NCBI RefSeq assembly: GCF_030317205.1
Contig: NZ_JASZYB010000001.1
Span: forward strand, 1,364,001 to 1,428,000
Source of the DNA: Variovorax sp. J2L1-78
GTDB taxonomy: Bacteria; Pseudomonadota; Gammaproteobacteria; Burkholderiales; Burkholderiaceae_C
Length of the DNA: 64,000 nucleotides
Direction of reading: 5' to 3'
This document shows positions 46,970 through 54,702 of this stretch, piece after piece. The first letter of the stretch is position 1; the number at the start of each line of letters is the position of its first letter. Both the position numbers and the translations under genes were made by a program. The notes under the pieces are model-generated. The model was given only the letters and a program-made list of their open reading frames with translations. It was not told the DNA's origin and did no database searches.

Positions 46970-48126
46970 GAACAGGCGGCAAGCCAGATTTTGAGGCGAC
47001 GGACGCCTTCAACCAGGCGCTGCGGGTCTTTCGACGCGAAGCACCAGCGCAGCCAGCCTTGCGCCTCCGGGGCGAACGCATTGCCTGGCGCCAGGCCCAG
47101 GCCGGCTTCGGTGACCAGGCGCTTGGCGACCGCCAGGGAATCGTCGAAGCCGTCGAGCTTGAAGAAGGCGTACATGCCGCCCCTGGCGGGTGCCACCTGC
47201 ACGCCGGGCACGGCCGCCAGCAACGGCACCAGCACGTCGCGGCAGGCCTTCAGGTGGGCCACGACGCGCGGCGTGATGTCCTTGCCGTGCTGGATCGCGG
47301 CCACGCCCGCGCGCTGGGTGAACACGCTCGCGCACGAGGTGTTGAATTCGATCAGCTTGCCCATCCCGTCCACGAGCGCCGGCGGCAGCACCAGCCAGCC
47401 GAGGCGCCAGCCGGTCATCAGGAAGCTTTTGGAGAAGCTGTGGGCCACCACCAGGCGGTCGTCCGGCGCGGCCACGTCCAGGAAGCTCGGCGCGCAGCCG
47501 TTGGGCGTCGGCTCGAAGTACAGGCGCTCGTAGACCTCGTCGGCCAGGATCCAGGTGCCGGCCCGGCGGCAATGGTCGAGGATGGCGCGCTGCTCGTCAC
47601 CGGTCAGCGTCCAGCCGGTCGGGTTGTTCGGCGCGTTGACGATCAGCAGCTTGGTGCGCGAGGTGATGGCGGCGCGCAGCGCCTCGAGGTCGAGCGTCCA
47701 TTCGCCGTCGACCGGCTTCAGGGCGACGGTGCGCACGATGGCGCCCATGATGGCGGGCTGCGCCACCAGGTTGGGCCACACCGGCGTCACGGCCACGACC
47801 TCGTCGCCCGCATCGACCAGCGCCTGCACCGCCAGCATCAGCGCATTCACGCCGCCGGAGGTGACGGCGATGCGCGACGCGTCGATCCGCGGGTGCAGGC
47901 TGCTGGCGTAGCCGGCGATGGCCTCGCGCAGCTCGGGCAGGCCGAGGTTGTGGGCGTAGAAGGTCTCGCCGCGCTGCAGCGAATCGATCGCGGCCTGACG
48001 CACGACCTCGGGCGTGACTTCGTCGCTCTCGCCGAACCAGAAGGCGAGCACGTCGTCGCGGCCGATGCCGGCGTTGGCGACTTCGCGGATCTTGGAGGCT
48101 TCGAGGTCGAGGATGGCTTGGCGCAT
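46966..48126 (-). CDS. Class I/II PLP-dependent aminotransferase
   Basis: A 386-residue fold-type I aminotransferase. The motif VNAPNNPTGWTLT is near residue 162, ILADEVYERLYF near 191 (Asp/Tyr cofactor contacts), the Schiff-base lysine lies in SFSKSFLMTGWRLGWLV near 233, and the substrate-carboxylate arginine is expected in GWLRWCFAS near the C-terminus. The amino acid substrate cannot be set from sequence. It is followed 20 bp later by a LivK-like binding protein start region on the same strand order (transcribed after it), so amino acid uptake and transamination may be linked. That link is only an inference. Confidence 0.92.
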   Translation of the reverse strand: MRQAILDLEASKIREVANAGIGRDDVLAFWFGESDEVTPEVVRQAAIDSLQRGETFYAHNLGLPELREAIAGYASSLHPRIDASRIAVTSGGVNALMLAVQALVDAGDEVVAVTPVWPNLVAQPAIMGAIVRTVALKPVDGEWTLDLEALRAAITSRTKLLIVNAPNNPTGWTLTGDEQRAILDHCRRAGTWILADEVYERLYFEPTPNGCAPSFLDVAAPDDRLVVAHSFSKSFLMTGWRLGWLVLPPALVDGMGKLIEFNTSCASVFTQRAGVAAIQHGKDITPRVVAHLKACRDVLVPLLAAVPGVQVAPARGGMYAFFKLDGFDDSLAVAKRLVTEAGLGLAPGNAFAPEAQGWLRWCFASKDPQRLVEGVRRLKIWLAACS

Positions 48127-48146
48127 GCTGGGTTCTCCGGGCCCGC

Positions 48147-49430
48147 TCAGGGGCGTTGCATCTTGCAGGTGGTGGGCATCTCGGCACGCTCGGCGGCCAC
48201 GGTCTTCACGACGCGGAAGCCGTAGCCCGAGCCCTCGACGTCGAACTTCACGCCGGGGGCGCCCTGCTTGTCCATCATGCCCACGACCAGTTGCTGCTGG
48301 AACTGGTGATCCGCCGCGCGCATGCGGCCGCGCTGGCCGGCCAGCGTGACGTCGGCCCGCTCCAGGGCCCGCGCGACTGCCACCGTGTCGGTGCTGCCGG
48401 CGCGCTCGATCGCCTGGGCCAGCGACTCGACCAGCAGCTGCATGCGCATGTGCACGTAGTCTTCGGACGGCTTCGGGAAGCGCGCGCGGAACGACTGGTA
48501 GAAGGCTTCGGAGGGGGCCGTCTGCACGTTCGGCAACCAGTCGGCCACCGCGATCACGCGGCCGATGCCGGCGTCGCCGATGGCCGCCGGCGCGCCCAGC
48601 GCGTTGCCGTAGAAGGTGTAGAAGCTGCCGTTGAAGCCGGCCTCGCGCGCCGCCTTGACCAGCAGCGTCAGGTCGTTGCCCCAGTTGCCGGTCATCACGG
48701 CCTGCGCGCCGCTGGCGATGATCTTCGTGGCGTAGGGCGAGAAGTCCTTCACCCGCCCCATGGGATGCAGTTCGTCGCCGACCACCTGCACATCGGGCCG
48801 CAACGCCGTGAGCTGCCGCTTCGATTCGCGCAGCACGGCCTGGCCGAAGCTGTAGTCTTGGCCGATCAGGTAGACGCGCTTGAGCGACGCGTCATCCTTC
48901 ACCACGTCCATCAGCGCCGTCACGCGCATGTCGGCGTGCGCGTCGAAACGGAAGTGCCAGAAGCTGCAGCGCTCGTTGGTCAGCACCGGGTCCACCGCGG
49001 AGTAGTTCAGGAAGATCACCCGGCGCGACGGGTCGCGCTCGTTGTTCTTGTCGATGGCGTCGACCAGCGCCGCCGCCGTCGCCGACGAGTTGCCCTGCAA
49101 TACGATGCGCGCGCCGTCGTCCATGGCGGCGCGCAGTGCCGACAGCGCCTCCTCGTTCTGGCCCTTGCTGTCGTAGCGGTCGAGCTGCAGCAGGCGGGCA
49201 CCGCCCGGCAGCTTGACCCCGCCGCGGGCGTTGACGCGCTCCACGGCCCAGAGAATGTTGCGGAACACGGCCTCGCCGGTGTTCGCGAAGGGGCCGCTCA
49301 TGCTCTCGATCAGGGCCAGGCGGATGGGGGCCGCGGGCTGGGCCTGCACCGCGGGCGCGGCGACCGCCACGCATAGCGCCGAGGCCGCGAATTTCAAGGC
49401 CCGACGGCGCCAAATAAAGCTCTGATTCAT
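48147..49430 (-). CDS. LivK-type ABC substrate-binding protein
   Basis: A 427-residue type I periplasmic binding protein. The signal peptide (RRRALKFAASALCVAVAAPAVQAQ) is followed by IRLALIESMSGPFANTGEAV and the ligand-domain stretches VLQGNSSATAAALVDAID and YLIGQDYSFGQAVLRE. It is longer than and distinct from the tandem pair at 14517-16977. It stands without permease or ATPase genes, so it must use transporter parts encoded elsewhere or be a receptor. ATG 49430 (MNQSFIWRRR) gives a proper signal; the longer in-frame version does not. It lies upstream of the aminotransferase gene in transcription order, 20 bp away. Confidence 0.9.
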   Translation of the reverse strand: MNQSFIWRRRALKFAASALCVAVAAPAVQAQPAAPIRLALIESMSGPFANTGEAVFRNILWAVERVNARGGVKLPGGARLLQLDRYDSKGQNEEALSALRAAMDDGARIVLQGNSSATAAALVDAIDKNNERDPSRRVIFLNYSAVDPVLTNERCSFWHFRFDAHADMRVTALMDVVKDDASLKRVYLIGQDYSFGQAVLRESKRQLTALRPDVQVVGDELHPMGRVKDFSPYATKIIASGAQAVMTGNWGNDLTLLVKAAREAGFNGSFYTFYGNALGAPAAIGDAGIGRVIAVADWLPNVQTAPSEAFYQSFRARFPKPSEDYVHMRMQLLVESLAQAIERAGSTDTVAVARALERADVTLAGQRGRMRAADHQFQQQLVVGMMDKQGAPGVKFDVEGSGYGFRVVKTVAAERAEMPTTCKMQRP

Positions 49431-49433
49431 TCT

Positions 49434-49462
49434 CTTGAAACGCGTGCGCGCATGCCTAGATG
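49434..49462 (+). promoter_or_regulatory. Possible heat-shock promoter for hsp20 gene
   Basis: CTTGAAA at 49434-49440 is a perfect sigma-32 -35 element. 14 bp later CCTAGATG is a poor match to the -10 consensus CCCCATnT. A better -10-like CCCCATTG at 49523-49530 lacks a -35 partner. Weak evidence overall, mainly supported by the downstream small heat shock gene. Confidence 0.25.
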
Positions 49463-49553
49463 AGGTGGCAAGCGGCACTCATGTTGAACGGCCGCGCAGT
49501 GTACGGGACACACCTTTCTTGTCCCCATTGTGTTCATCTTCAGGAGTCTCACC

Positions 49554-49928
49554 ATGTTCTTCGCACCCGCCGTCCGCACCGCCCGCTTCGTCCCTCGCGC
49601 CCTCGACCGCAGCTTCGAACGCTTCGTCAACGACACGTTCCCGAGCGGCCCGCAGCGTTCGCTCAATGTCGAGCAGGACGACAAGACCTGGACGCTGAGC
49701 CTGGACGTGCCCGGCCTGTCGCGTGACGACCTCAGCATCGGCATCGAAGGCCCTGTCGTGCGCATCGAAACCAAGGCCGATGCCAAGCGCCCCTTCAAGG
49801 CCGCCTACGAACTGCCGCAAGCCATCGACGTCACCGCCAGCGACGCAAAGCTGGAGAACGGTGTCCTGACCCTCAAGCTGGGCAAGGTCGTGCCGGTGAG
49901 CCAGGTGCAGCCGCTCGCCATCAACTGA
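49554..49928 (+). CDS. Hsp20/alpha-crystallin small heat shock protein
   Basis: A 124-residue protein with an alpha-crystallin core: RSLNVEQDDKTWTLSLDVPG, LSRDDLSIGIEGPVVRIETK and the family's ending region ASDAKLENGVLTLKLGK, with the A-x-x-x-n-GVL-x-L motif. The N-terminal arm (about 30 residues) and the C-terminal tail are short, and the usual IxI/V motif may be PLAI at the extreme end. It holds unfolded proteins without ATP. AGGAG at 49542-49546 decides the start. Divergent from the LivK-like gene and followed by two terminator hairpins. Confidence 0.9.
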   Translation: MFFAPAVRTARFVPRALDRSFERFVNDTFPSGPQRSLNVEQDDKTWTLSLDVPGLSRDDLSIGIEGPVVRIETKADAKRPFKAAYELPQAIDVTASDAKLENGVLTLKLGKVVPVSQVQPLAIN

Positions 49929-49942
49929 GGGGCGGCGTGAAG

Positions 49943-49961
49943 GCGGCGTCTCGCCGCTTTT
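49943..49961 (+). terminator. Short hairpin after hsp20
   Basis: GCGGCG, loop TCT, CGCCGC, then TTTT, 15 bp past the stop codon. The stem is short but followed by T residues, and a stronger terminator lies just downstream. Confidence 0.6.
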
Positions 49962-49987
49962 ACTTACACTTTTCCCCCAATACGCCG

Positions 49988-50016
49988 GCCGGCCACATTT
50001 GTGGCCGGCTTTTTTT
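49988..50016 (+). terminator. Strong rho-independent terminator
   Basis: GCCGGCCAC (49988-49996), loop ATTT, GTGGCCGGC (50001-50009) and seven T residues: a perfect 9-bp GC-rich stem with T-run. It ends the hsp20 transcript. Confidence 0.93.
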
Positions 50017-50036
50017 ATGCTTCAATCTGAAAGGTG

Positions 50037-50068
50037 TGTAAAAGATCACGCCAAGTGATTGTTTTACA
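50037..50068. promoter_or_regulatory. AT-rich dyad upstream of the alpha/beta hydrolase
   Basis: TGTAAAA and TTTTACA (outer arms, 7 bp) flank ATCAC and GTGAT (inner arms, 5 bp) around GCCAA. It lies in a markedly AT-rich patch just after a strong terminator, 81 bp before the hydrolase start, as expected for an operator or a leader stem. No regulator is identified. Confidence 0.5.
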
Positions 50069-50098
50069 AAACTATTTTCTTAATTCGAGGTCGCGCTT

Positions 50099-50123
50099 CC
50101 GCTGAAAAGCCCGTGTTCAGCGG
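50099..50123. promoter_or_regulatory. Leader hairpin before the hydrolase
   Basis: CCGCTGAA (50099-50106), a 9-nt loop and TTCAGCGG (50116-50123): a perfect 8-bp stem 25 bp before the TTG start. It may affect translation or message stability. No T-run follows. Confidence 0.4.
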
Positions 50124-50148
50124 GGTCTCGACATAAAGGGGCTCCCCG

Positions 50149-50862
50149 TTGGACACACATCTGCAGACCGCCAAGCCAGGTCAGCGTTCGGACACGCTCC
50201 TGGTGTTCCTGCCGGGTGCCTTTCTGAAGCCGGAAGAGTTCGAGCGCGAGGGTTTCGTCAGCGCCGTACGCGAGCGGGACGTGGCGGCCGACGTGATGCT
50301 GGTCGACGCGAACGTGTCGTACTACTACGACCAGAGTTTCGTGCAGCGGCTCAGCGACGACGTGCTGGCCCCCGCGCGCAGCGCCGGCTACGCCACCATC
50401 TGGCTGGTCGGCATCTCGATCGGCGGTTTCGGTGCCCTCACCCATGAACTGAGCCGCCCTGGCCTCGTCGACGGCATCGTCGTCCTCGCGCCCTACCTGG
50501 GCCGCCGGCCGATCGGCGCCGAAATCCAGAAGGCCGGTGGATTGCGCGCCTGGAAAGCGCCCGAAGCCCCGACCGACGACGAGATCGACCGCAAGCTCTG
50601 GCCCTGGCTGCAGCAATACGCCGACCCGGATTCCACCGGCATGCTCCCGCGGCTGTACCTGGGCTACGGCCTGGCCGACCGCTTTGCCGCGAACCATCAG
50701 CTGCTGGCCGACGTGCTGCCCGACGGTCATGTGTTCACGACCGAAGGCGGCCACGACTGGCCGCAATGGTCGCGCCTCTGGCGCAGCCTGCTCGACGTGC
50801 TGCCTCTCCCTTCGTTCGCGAGCCCGAAGACGCAGCCGGCTGCGATGGCCCTGCCGGCCTGA
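50149..50862 (+). CDS. Alpha/beta hydrolase, TTG start
   Basis: A 237-residue cytoplasmic serine hydrolase-like protein. The nucleophile elbow GISIGGFGALTHE is near residue 90 (Ser92 region), an acidic residue is expected near LADRF, and the terminal histidine lies in EGGHDWPQWSRLW near 205. A stop codon at 50134-50136 and the sequence after it leave TTG 50149 as the first usable start, with AAAGGGG seven bases upstream. Substrate unknown. It has its own leader with two inverted repeats and is followed 77 bp later by the PLD-like gene. Similar proteins are annotated as esterases or thioesterases, which I cannot separate. Confidence 0.8.
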   Translation: MDTHLQTAKPGQRSDTLLVFLPGAFLKPEEFEREGFVSAVRERDVAADVMLVDANVSYYYDQSFVQRLSDDVLAPARSAGYATIWLVGISIGGFGALTHELSRPGLVDGIVVLAPYLGRRPIGAEIQKAGGLRAWKAPEAPTDDEIDRKLWPWLQQYADPDSTGMLPRLYLGYGLADRFAANHQLLADVLPDGHVFTTEGGHDWPQWSRLWRSLLDVLPLPSFASPKTQPAAMALPA

Positions 50863-50939
50863 CGCGCACCGGTTCGACGCGGCGGCCGCGACAATGGGCG
50901 GTCCGGCACACCCGCTGCCGCTCATTCAGGGAAGATCGC

Positions 50940-51545
50940 ATGACGCCATTCCGGGGGACCACCCTCGCCTGCGCCTGGGCGCTCCTGGCCGTTGCGGTCA
51001 CTCACGCGCACGCCACCGCCACCGTCGTCCCGTTGCCGGCGCCTTCGGCGGGTGCCCAGGTCCAGGTCTTCTTCTCCCCCGACGACGGAACCGATCGCGC
51101 GATCGCCCAGGCCATGGCGCAGGCGCGCCAGCGTGTCTGGATCGCGGGCTACTACTTCACCTCGTCGGTCCTCGCAAAAGCCATCGACCAGGCGCGTGAA
51201 CGCGGGCTCGACGTGCGCGTCGTGCTCGACCGCTCACAGGTGAGCTTGCGCTATTCGAGCGCAACCTACTTCCACAACCACGGCGTGCCGCTGTGGATCA
51301 ACGCGCGCTACCCGGTCATGCACCACAAGTTCGTGGTCATCGACCAGGACACGGTGGGCTTCGGCTCGATGAACTTCACCCGTGCCGGGGCTCAGCAGAA
51401 CGCCGAGAACTTCAACCTGTTCCGCCGCTGGCCCCAGCTCGCGGGCACCTACGCGGCCGAGTTCCAGCGGCTGCAGAAGGAATCGGCAAAGTACCGGCCC
51501 GGCATGGTGTTCGACGCCGACGGCAGCACCGAGGAAAAGCCGTAG
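50940..51545 (+). CDS. Secreted phospholipase D-like (single HKD) protein
   Basis: A 201-residue protein. The signal peptide ends near THAHATA; one PLD domain contains the HKD motif HHKFVVIDQDTVGFGSMNFT (His, Lys and Asp in order) around residue 126. This size and the single HKD resemble the Nuc endonuclease/PLD group, which acts as a homodimer with one HKD from each chain. The substrate may be nucleic acid or phospholipid in the periplasm or outside. ATG 50940 follows GGGAAGAT. It converges on cheB with a shared hairpin between them. Confidence 0.86.
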   Translation: MTPFRGTTLACAWALLAVAVTHAHATATVVPLPAPSAGAQVQVFFSPDDGTDRAIAQAMAQARQRVWIAGYYFTSSVLAKAIDQARERGLDVRVVLDRSQVSLRYSSATYFHNHGVPLWINARYPVMHHKFVVIDQDTVGFGSMNFTRAGAQQNAENFNLFRRWPQLAGTYAAEFQRLQKESAKYRPGMVFDADGSTEEKP

Positions 51546-51567
51546 CGGCGCCTGGCTTCAGGCGCCG
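51546..51567. terminator. Convergent hairpin between PLD-like gene and cheB
   Basis: CGGCGCCTG (51546-51554), loop GCTT, CAGGCGCCG (51559-51567): a perfect 9-bp stem lying between and partly within the two stop codons. There is no T-run, so termination in either direction may be partial. Confidence 0.55.
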
Positions 51568-52625
51568 ATCTCACGCCAGATCGCCGACAGCGTCACCGTC
51601 TTGTCGACGCCGCCGCGCTTGATCGCCTCCTTGGGCATGCCGAACACGACGCAGCTGTCCTCGTCCTGCGCCACGGTACGCGCGCCGGCGTTGTGCATCT
51701 CGAGCAGCCCCGCCGCGCCGTCGTCGCCCATGCCGGTCATGATGATGCCCACCGCGTTGGCGCCGGCGCACTTGGCCACCGAACGGAACAGCACGTCGAC
51801 CGAGGGCCGGTGCCGGTTCACCAGCGGGCCGTCCACCACGTCCACGTGGTACTGCGCCCCACTGCGTCGCAGCACCATGTGCTTGCCACCCGGGGCGATC
51901 AGCGCGCGGCCGGGCAGCACGCGGTCGTTGTGTTCGGCTTCCTTGACGGCGATGCGGCAGACGCTGTCGAGCCGGCTGGCGAACGCCGCCGTGAACTTCT
52001 CGGGCATGTGCTGCACGATCACGATGCCCGGGCACACACGCGGTAGCGCCGTCAGCACCTCCTCGAGCGCCTGCGTGCCGCCGGTGGACGTGCCGATGGC
52101 CACCACGCGCTCGGTGGTCTGCGTCATGGCGCGGCCGGCACCCGGCGGCAGGATCGCATCGGCCGTGAGCTTGGCGACCGGTTGCAGGGGTGCGGCCTCG
52201 CGCCGCGGCGCCAGCCGCCGCACGTTGGCCCGGGCGGCCTCCCGCACGGTGGTGACTAGGTCGTCCGCTGCATCCGTCAGGAACTGCTTGAGGCCCAGCT
52301 TGGGCTTGGTCACGATGGCCACGGCGCCGGCGGCCAGTGCCTCCAGCGTGGTCTTGGCGCCCTGCTCGGTCAGCGTGGAACAGATCACCACCGGCGTCGG
52401 GCGCTCCGTCATGATCTTGCGCAGGAAGGTGATGCCGTCCATGCGTGGCATCTCGACGTCGAGCACGATCACGTCCGGCCACTGCCGCCGCATGCGTTCC
52501 ATTGCGAGCAGCGGATCGGCTGCGGCGTGCATGACCTCCATGCCCGGGGTGGCGTCGATCAGGGCCGTCAGCACCTGGCGCACGACCGCCGAGTCATCGA
52601 CCACGAGAACCTGGATGGATTTCAT
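51558..52625 (-). CDS. cheB: Chemotaxis protein-glutamate methylesterase/deamidase CheB
   Basis: A 355-residue response-regulator enzyme that removes methyl groups from receptors. The receiver domain has VVDDSAVVR, phospho-acceptor D56 in [12 protein letters not shown] and the switch KPK. The esterase domain has the catalytic serine in [13 protein letters not shown] near residue 173, the histidine in VQHMPEKFT and the aspartate in [13 protein letters not shown]. It ends a long chemosensory operon, 25 bp after cheR. With CheR it sets the adaptation of the four receptors encoded upstream. Confidence 0.96.
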   Translation of the reverse strand: MKSIQVLVVDDSAVVRQVLTALIDATPGMEVMHAAADPLLAMERMRRQWPDVIVLDVEMPRMDGITFLRKIMTERPTPVVICSTLTEQGAKTTLEALAAGAVAIVTKPKLGLKQFLTDAADDLVTTVREAARANVRRLAPRREAAPLQPVAKLTADAILPPGAGRAMTQTTERVVAIGTSTGGTQALEEVLTALPRVCPGIVIVQHMPEKFTAAFASRLDSVCRIAVKEAEHNDRVLPGRALIAPGGKHMVLRRSGAQYHVDVVDGPLVNRHRPSVDVLFRSVAKCAGANAVGIIMTGMGDDGAAGLLEMHNAGARTVAQDEDSCVVFGMPKEAIKRGGVDKTVTLSAIWREIGA

Positions 52626-52650
52626 TCGGTAGCGTTTTCGTGCCGGGCCA

Positions 52651-53454
52651 TCAGGGCTTGCGGTAGACCGCGGGCGCCATCTGCACGACGTCGGTGTTCA
52701 CCTCGTTGAGGCTCTCCGAATGGCCGATGAAGAAGAAACCGCCGCGCTTGAGCGGCCCCAGCACGCGTGCCACCACCTGCCGCTTGGTTTCGCCGTTGAA
52801 ATAGATCAGCACGTTGCGCAGGAACACCACGTCGAAGAGCCCGAGATCGGGCAGCCGCTCGTTGAGGTTGGCATGCGCGAAGCGCACCTTCTGGCGCAGC
52901 GAGCGGTCGACCAGCAAGGTGCCCTGCTGATCGCCCATGCCCTTGAGGCAGTACTTCTTGAGGTAGTTCTGCGGGATCTGCCGCACGCGCTGTTCGGGGT
53001 AGTGGCCCACGCGGGCGCGGGCGAGCACGCGGGTGCTGATGTCCGTCCCGAGCACCTCGAAGGGCCGCTCGCCCAGGCAATCGGCCAGCACCATCGCGAT
53101 GCTGTAGGCCTCCTCGCCGCTCGAACTCGCCGCGCTCCACACCCTGAACGGCCCGGGGCCGGTGTGGGCCGTCGCGGCGGCGCGCAGCAGGTCGAAGTGC
53201 TTGGGCTCGCGAAAGAAGTAGGTCTCGTTGGTCGTGAGCAGGTCAACGGCCGTCTGCACTTCCTCGGGCGCATCGCCCTTCTTGAGGAGGGCGAAATAGG
53301 CGGCGTAGCCATCCAGGCCGTGCGCGCTCACCCGCTTGGCCAGGCGTCCGCAGACCAGCGCCTTCTTGGACGGCGACAAGGTGATGCCCGCCGCGTCGAA
53401 GATGAAGCGCTGGAAGTTGGCGAAGTCGCGGTCGGAGATGGACTGGCTGTTCAT
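52651..53454 (-). CDS. cheR: Chemotaxis receptor methyltransferase CheR
   Basis: A 267-residue SAM-dependent enzyme that methylates receptor glutamates. An N-terminal helical domain ([18 protein letters not shown]) is followed by the [12 protein letters not shown] motif, the SAM site [19 protein letters not shown] near residue 110, [13 protein letters not shown], and the late motif [13 protein letters not shown]. The beta-subdomain that binds receptor tails is expected between about residues 160 and 200. ATG 53454 overlaps the stop of the REC-EAL gene, so translation is coupled. The longer in-frame extension is discarded. Confidence 0.95.
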   Translation of the reverse strand: MNSQSISDRDFANFQRFIFDAAGITLSPSKKALVCGRLAKRVSAHGLDGYAAYFALLKKGDAPEEVQTAVDLLTTNETYFFREPKHFDLLRAAATAHTGPGPFRVWSAASSSGEEAYSIAMVLADCLGERPFEVLGTDISTRVLARARVGHYPEQRVRQIPQNYLKKYCLKGMGDQQGTLLVDRSLRQKVRFAHANLNERLPDLGLFDVVFLRNVLIYFNGETKRQVVARVLGPLKRGGFFFIGHSESLNEVNTDVVQMAPAVYRKP

Positions 53455-54692
53455 GGCGAGGAGGGATGTGCCAGCGCCTGCAACGGCGCCAAGCGTTCTT
53501 GACAGGTTGCCGCCCAGGCTTGCAATTCCGGCCCCGTCATCGCAGGCGCGATGAGCCATCCCTGGCCCTGCGTGCAGCCAAAGGATTGCAGCAGCCGCCA
53601 GTCGTCAACGGCATCGACACCCTCCGCGACCGTCGCAAGCTGCAACCGGTGCGCCAGCTCGACGGCCGATTCGAGGATGGTGCGGATGCTCTTGCGCCGG
53701 TGCGCGCCGCAGACGAAGGCCCGATCGATCTTCAGTTCGGTGAAGGGAATGCGTGTGAGCTGCTGCAGCGACGAGAAGCCGGTGCCGTAGTCGTCGATCG
53801 ACAGCCCGAAGCCCTTGAGCCGCAGGCGCGCGAGCACGCCGGGCGCGGACCCCGTGGCATCGACCACCGAGCTTTCGGTGACCTCCAGAATCACCTGCTC
53901 GGCGCGCAGCCGGTAGCGCCGCTGCAGCTCGCAGATCTGCATCACGATCTCCGGATGCACGAGCAGCCTCGGCGACAGGTTGATGGCCACCGACAGGACC
54001 AGGCCCTGCTCGTTCCAGTCCGCGCACTGCGCGAAGGCCTGTTCCATGATCGACAGCGTGAGCGCGTGGATCAGGCCCGTGCTCTCCGCGATCGGGATGA
54101 ACTCGTCCGGCGGAACCATGCCGAGCGTGGGGTGCGACCAGCGCGCCAGCGCCTCGACGCCCTGCAGCGCACAGCTTTGCGTATCGACCTTCGGCTGGAA
54201 GTGCGGGACGATGGCGCGCTCGGCAATCGCCTGGCGCAACATCGCCACGGTGATCGGCAGGCGCAGCAGGCGGCTTCGCGAAGGGATCGTGGCAAGAAAC
54301 GAGCTGCCGGCGCTCAATGCGGTCACCAGGTTCTCGTGCGTCAGCGGCTTGCGCAGACCGGCCACGACCGAATGGCCCAGGGCCTGCACCGATTCGATCA
54401 GGGGGTGCTCCCGGGAGGACACCAGTGCGATCGGCACATGCACGCCACGCCGGTGCAGCTCCTCGATTAGTTCGATGCCATCCATCCTGGGCATCTCGAG
54501 ATCGACGATGAGCAGGCCCGGCATCACATCGAGCGCCTCGATCGCGGCCAGCGCCTCCAGCCCATCGGCCGCTTCGTGCACCGCCGAGATGCCGAGCGCA
54601 CGGCAGAGCGTCACAGCGTGCTGACGCTGCACGGCGCTGTCGTCGACGACCAGGATCGATCGTTTCAGGAGAGCGGGCGCCATCGCTTGCAT
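53451..54692 (-). CDS. REC-EAL response regulator (RocR-like, c-di-GMP phosphodiesterase)
   Basis: A 413-residue protein. The receiver domain (about residues 13-128) has VVDD, D64 in IVDLEMPRMDG and the switch lysine in LRKP. The EAL domain (about 150-395) starts with EAL at 180-182 and keeps INLSP, LEVTES, IDDYGTGFSSL, ELKIDRAFV, VAEGVDAV and TQGQGW. The catalytic and metal residues are therefore largely intact, with Asp where a second Glu (AEGVE) is usual. It probably hydrolyses cyclic-di-GMP when phosphorylated by the operon's CheA. It sits where a cheY might be expected, 10 bp after an mcp gene and overlapping cheR. ATG 54692 is chosen because the domain starts just after; an in-frame ATG at 54683 is an alternative. 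Confidence 0.92.
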   Translation of the reverse strand: MQAMAPALLKRSILVVDDSAVQRQHAVTLCRALGISAVHEAADGLEALAAIEALDVMPGLLIVDLEMPRMDGIELIEELHRRGVHVPIALVSSREHPLIESVQALGHSVVAGLRKPLTHENLVTALSAGSSFLATIPSRSRLLRLPITVAMLRQAIAERAIVPHFQPKVDTQSCALQGVEALARWSHPTLGMVPPDEFIPIAESTGLIHALTLSIMEQAFAQCADWNEQGLVLSVAINLSPRLLVHPEIVMQICELQRRYRLRAEQVILEVTESSVVDATGSAPGVLARLRLKGFGLSIDDYGTGFSSLQQLTRIPFTELKIDRAFVCGAHRRKSIRTILESAVELAHRLQLATVAEGVDAVDDWRLLQSFGCTQGQGWLIAPAMTGPELQAWAATCQERLAPLQALAHPSSP

Positions 54693-54702
54693 GGTCGGCG
54701 AC

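Noticed and set aside
49434-49530. Clear sigma-32 promoter for hsp20
   Set aside because: A perfect CTTGAAA and a good CCCCATTG exist but about 80 bp apart, so no complete promoter can be called with confidence. Only a weak candidate is listed.
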